Of a stretch of 64,000 nt of DNA, positions 62,257-64,000 are shown piece by piece. The stretch's first letter is position 1. Every line of letters begins with the position of its first letter. The notes beneath the pieces are model-generated. The model was not told where the DNA came from. It did no database searches and was given only the letters and a program-made list of their open reading frames with translations. This DNA comes from Clostridium aciditolerans (GTDB taxonomy: Bacteria > Bacillota > Clostridia > Clostridiales > Clostridiaceae): contig NZ_JAEEGB010000002.1 in NCBI RefSeq assembly GCF_016316925.1, positions 1-64,000 on the forward strand. The letters are read 5' to 3'. The position numbers and the translations under genes were made by a program.

Positions 62257-62287
62257 CAAGGCTAGGAGTGCATCTTCTGGCCTTTTT
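62257..62287 (+). terminator. Rho-independent terminator
   Basis: AAGGCTAG / CTGGCCTT stem (one G-T pair) with 11-nt loop and six Ts after the esterase gene. Confidence 0.75.
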
Positions 62288-62432
62288 TCATGTAATACTA
62301 TATATAAATTTAAAAGGAGGGTACAGAATTAATTCTACACATTTATGTAACTTAAAAGAAAATATAAAAAATAAATATATTATAACAAAAATAGACAATA
62401 AAAATAGTTTTATTACATAGCGTTAAGTTTAG

Positions 62433-62458
62433 GTTTACAATTTAAGTATTATGTAAAC
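62433..62458. promoter_or_regulatory. Candidate NrtR-type operator dyad
   Basis: GTTTACA and TGTAAAC are separated by 12 bp, with a further TAAAC at about 62471. Located 165 bp before the NrtR-like gene and upstream of its promoter. Assignment to NrtR is by position; no family consensus was checked. Confidence 0.4.
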
Positions 62459-62536
62459 TAATAAAAAGTAAACCACAAACATTACATACATATAATACGT
62501 AAATATTAAAAGTTGTAAGAAAATTTTTAATATCTA

Positions 62537-62565
62537 TTGACATATAGTGGAATAAGAGGTATTAT
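62537..62565 (+). promoter_or_regulatory. Sigma-A promoter of the NrtR-like operon
   Basis: TTGACA (62537-62542), 17-bp spacer, TATTAT (62560-62565), about 60 bp before the TTG start codon. Confidence 0.65.
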
Positions 62566-62622
62566 AAATACATAATATCAAATTGATAATATCTAAATTA
62601 TAATAAGTAGAGGCGAAGTATT

Positions 62623-63513
62623 TTGAATAAACATTTTATAGATAATGAAGAGGAATTTTTAAAAAATTATAATGAAAATGATTATAAAAAGCTGAGTATT
62701 ACAAACGATATAATAATATTTACAACTGCTGATAGGGATGAAGATAATCTTCGAAAGGTTCCTAAAAAAGGGCTGCAAGTTATTTTAGTTAAAAGAGACG
62801 ACTATCCATATAAAGAAAAGTGGGCACTTCCAGGTGGCTTTGTTGATATAGAAGAAAGCCTTGATGAGGGTGCTAAGAGAAAGCTTAAGGAAAAGACAGG
62901 TATAGACAATGTTTATACTGAACAGCTATACACTTTTGGAGATGTGGATAGGGACAAAAGAACAAGGATTATCAGTGTAGGAAACATTGCTTTAGTTGAA
63001 AAGAGCAGCATAAAATTTGATGAAGCAGATTTACAAAAGAGAAGTGAATGGTTTTGGATAGATAAAACTCTTATCAGTTCTGAAAAGCATGAACAGTGCG
63101 TAGAAAACAAACATCTTATATCTCTTAAATCCACTGATGAAAAAATAATAATGAATTATGAAGTAACAGAGAAAATTGGAAGAGACATTTTTAGAAGGAA
63201 AGAAACAGCTTATAGGTTATTAGATAACTCTACAGAGGAACTGGCTTTTGATCACTATAAGATATTGGACTATGGAATAGATAGATTAAGAAATAAAGTG
63301 GAGTATACGCCAATTGCTTTTAACCTTTTACCAAGAGTATTTACTGTAAAGGAGCTGCAGAATGTTTATGAAGCAATAATGGGGAGAGAAATTTTAAACT
63401 TCAGAAGAAAAATGGGAGAAATGATTATAGAAACTGATGAAAGGATAGAGGGTAAACCCTTTAGGCCAGCTAAGGTCTTTAAGTTCAATGAAAACTGGGA
63501 GCATAATTTTTAA
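62623..63513 (+). CDS. NrtR-family Nudix-domain regulator of NAD metabolism
   Basis: A 296-residue protein. The N-terminal Nudix-like domain (about 25-165) has WALPGGFVDIEESLDEGAKRKLKEKTGI. The Nudix box is degenerate (KRKLKEKTG where hydrolases have RELxEExG), as expected for ADP-ribose-sensing repressors without hydrolysis. The C-terminal winged helix (about 215-290) reads PIAFNLLPRVFTVKELQNVYEAIMGREILNFRRKMGEM. This is the NrtR layout, regulating NAD salvage. Starts with TTG behind AGAGGCG. The next gene encodes a PRPP-synthetase-like enzyme, which in many clostridia precedes nicotinamide phosphoribosyltransferase, so context agrees. Confidence 0.85.
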   Translation: MNKHFIDNEEEFLKNYNENDYKKLSITNDIIIFTTADRDEDNLRKVPKKGLQVILVKRDDYPYKEKWALPGGFVDIEESLDEGAKRKLKEKTGIDNVYTEQLYTFGDVDRDKRTRIISVGNIALVEKSSIKFDEADLQKRSEWFWIDKTLISSEKHEQCVENKHLISLKSTDEKIIMNYEVTEKIGRDIFRRKETAYRLLDNSTEELAFDHYKILDYGIDRLRNKVEYTPIAFNLLPRVFTVKELQNVYEAIMGREILNFRRKMGEMIIETDERIEGKPFRPAKVFKFNENWEHNF

Positions 63514-63587
63514 AAGAAATTTGATAATTTTCCTTAGAAAATATAATGTTTTCTATTAAGTAATAAAATTAGATTGGGTGGTATGAA

Positions 63588-64000
63588 ATGATTTATTTTA
63601 ATGGTCAGAAAATAGAATTTAAGAAATTTCCTAATGGCGAATCCTTAATTGATAGTAAAAGCTTACAGTTAAGAGATGATGATAATGAGATTAGAGTTAA
63701 TTTTGAAAATGATGAGGATATAACTCACTTGATATTTTTGAAAAGTCATTTAGATGAACTAAAAGTAAAATGTAATTTAATTTTCCCTTATATGCCTTAC
63801 AGCAGAATGGACAGAACAGAAGGTATAATGATTTTTACACTAAAGCATTTGTGTAAGGTGATTAATAATTTAGATTTCGAAAGTGTAACTATTTATGAGC
63901 CACATTCAGAAGTATCTACTGCATTATTAGATAGAGTTAAGGTAGTAGATATGTCTAAAATTTTAGCTCAAGAGCTTTTAAAAGAACTAAATAATGGAGA
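63588..64000 (+). CDS. Ribose-phosphate pyrophosphokinase-like protein (3' end outside window)
   Basis: At least 137 residues starting MIYFNGQKIEFKKFPNGESL. It includes LIFPYMPYSRMDRTEGI and FTLKHLCKVINNLDFESVTIYEPHSEVSTALL. The PYxPYxRMDR-x-EG motif is the ATP-binding loop region of PRPP synthetases. The sequence differs from housekeeping Prs (shorter N-terminal region, altered flexible loop) and fits the divergent form found in NAD-salvage operons. GGGTGGT precedes the ATG. 74 bp after the NrtR-like gene; probably co-transcribed. A nicotinamide phosphoribosyltransferase gene is expected just beyond the window. Confidence 0.83.
   Translation, partial: MIYFNGQKIEFKKFPNGESLIDSKSLQLRDDDNEIRVNFENDEDITHLIFLKSHLDELKVKCNLIFPYMPYSRMDRTEGIMIFTLKHLCKVINNLDFESVTIYEPHSEVSTALLDRVKVVDMSKILAQELLKELNNG

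Overview
The window is low-GC DNA with AGGAGG-type ribosome sites, AGA/AGG-dominated arginine codons, a T-box leader and a spore-cortex-type LysM/GH18 hydrolase. It fits an endospore-forming Clostridium-like Firmicute chromosome. The species cannot be named from the sequence alone. I see no rRNA, tRNA, CRISPR array, phage block or intact insertion sequence.

Layout. 0-10 kb: short accessory units (GNAT acetyltransferases, flavin reductase/HxlR pair, SanA-like membrane protein, RidA/MocR pair, PhzF protein, LysM-GH18 hydrolase) separated by copies of a structured 180-235 bp repeat. 10-28 kb: mostly housekeeping and single regulators: a DinG-type helicase, an aminotransferase and amino acid permease pair, a DUF1287 protein, an ECF S component, a TudS-like protein, a LysM/VanY peptidase, T-box-controlled gltX, DJ-1/LysR, an AraC-type regulator and a 2-hydroxyacid dehydrogenase. 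28.4-33.2 kb: a TetR / rifamycin-phosphotransferase-like / MFS cassette with a clear sigma-A promoter and two matching palindromic operators. 33.4-43.2 kb: a Bce-type antimicrobial-peptide sensing and detoxification module (response regulator, kinase, ABC ATPase, FtsX-fold permease), extended by a TSUP protein, a second FtsX-like protein, a membrane glycosyltransferase and an ABC pair cut short by an IS3 remnant. 43.6-57.9 kb: an accessory block with more CGN arginine codons. It holds a TSUP transporter, an ornithine-cyclodeaminase-family enzyme, a tautomerase, an IlvD/Edd dehydratase and a TrmB regulator, then an L,D-transpeptidase and an MFS pump, then a Tm-1-like pair with a regulator that fuses the same TIM barrel to an AraC DNA-binding domain. 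58-64 kb: two flavin oxidoreductases, a GH18 pseudogene fragment, a YARHG protein, an esterase and the start of an NrtR / PRPP-synthetase NAD-salvage operon.

Most interesting signals: (1) four co-oriented copies of a repeat whose two long stems covary between copies, preceded by TTTAT, which look like IS200/IS605-derived elements with an RNA-like right end; (2) the split Tm-1/TIM-barrel operon with a TIM-barrel-AraC fusion regulator; (3) a promoter region duplicated in front of two operons of the Bce-type module, which ties a glycosyltransferase and a second ABC system to it; (4) a second inverted-repeat family that carries a module of the first; (5) a likely AUU-initiated SanA-like gene; and (6) several broken genes (TetR, isochorismatase, GH18, ABC permease). 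No sequence search was possible; family calls rest on motifs and recall.
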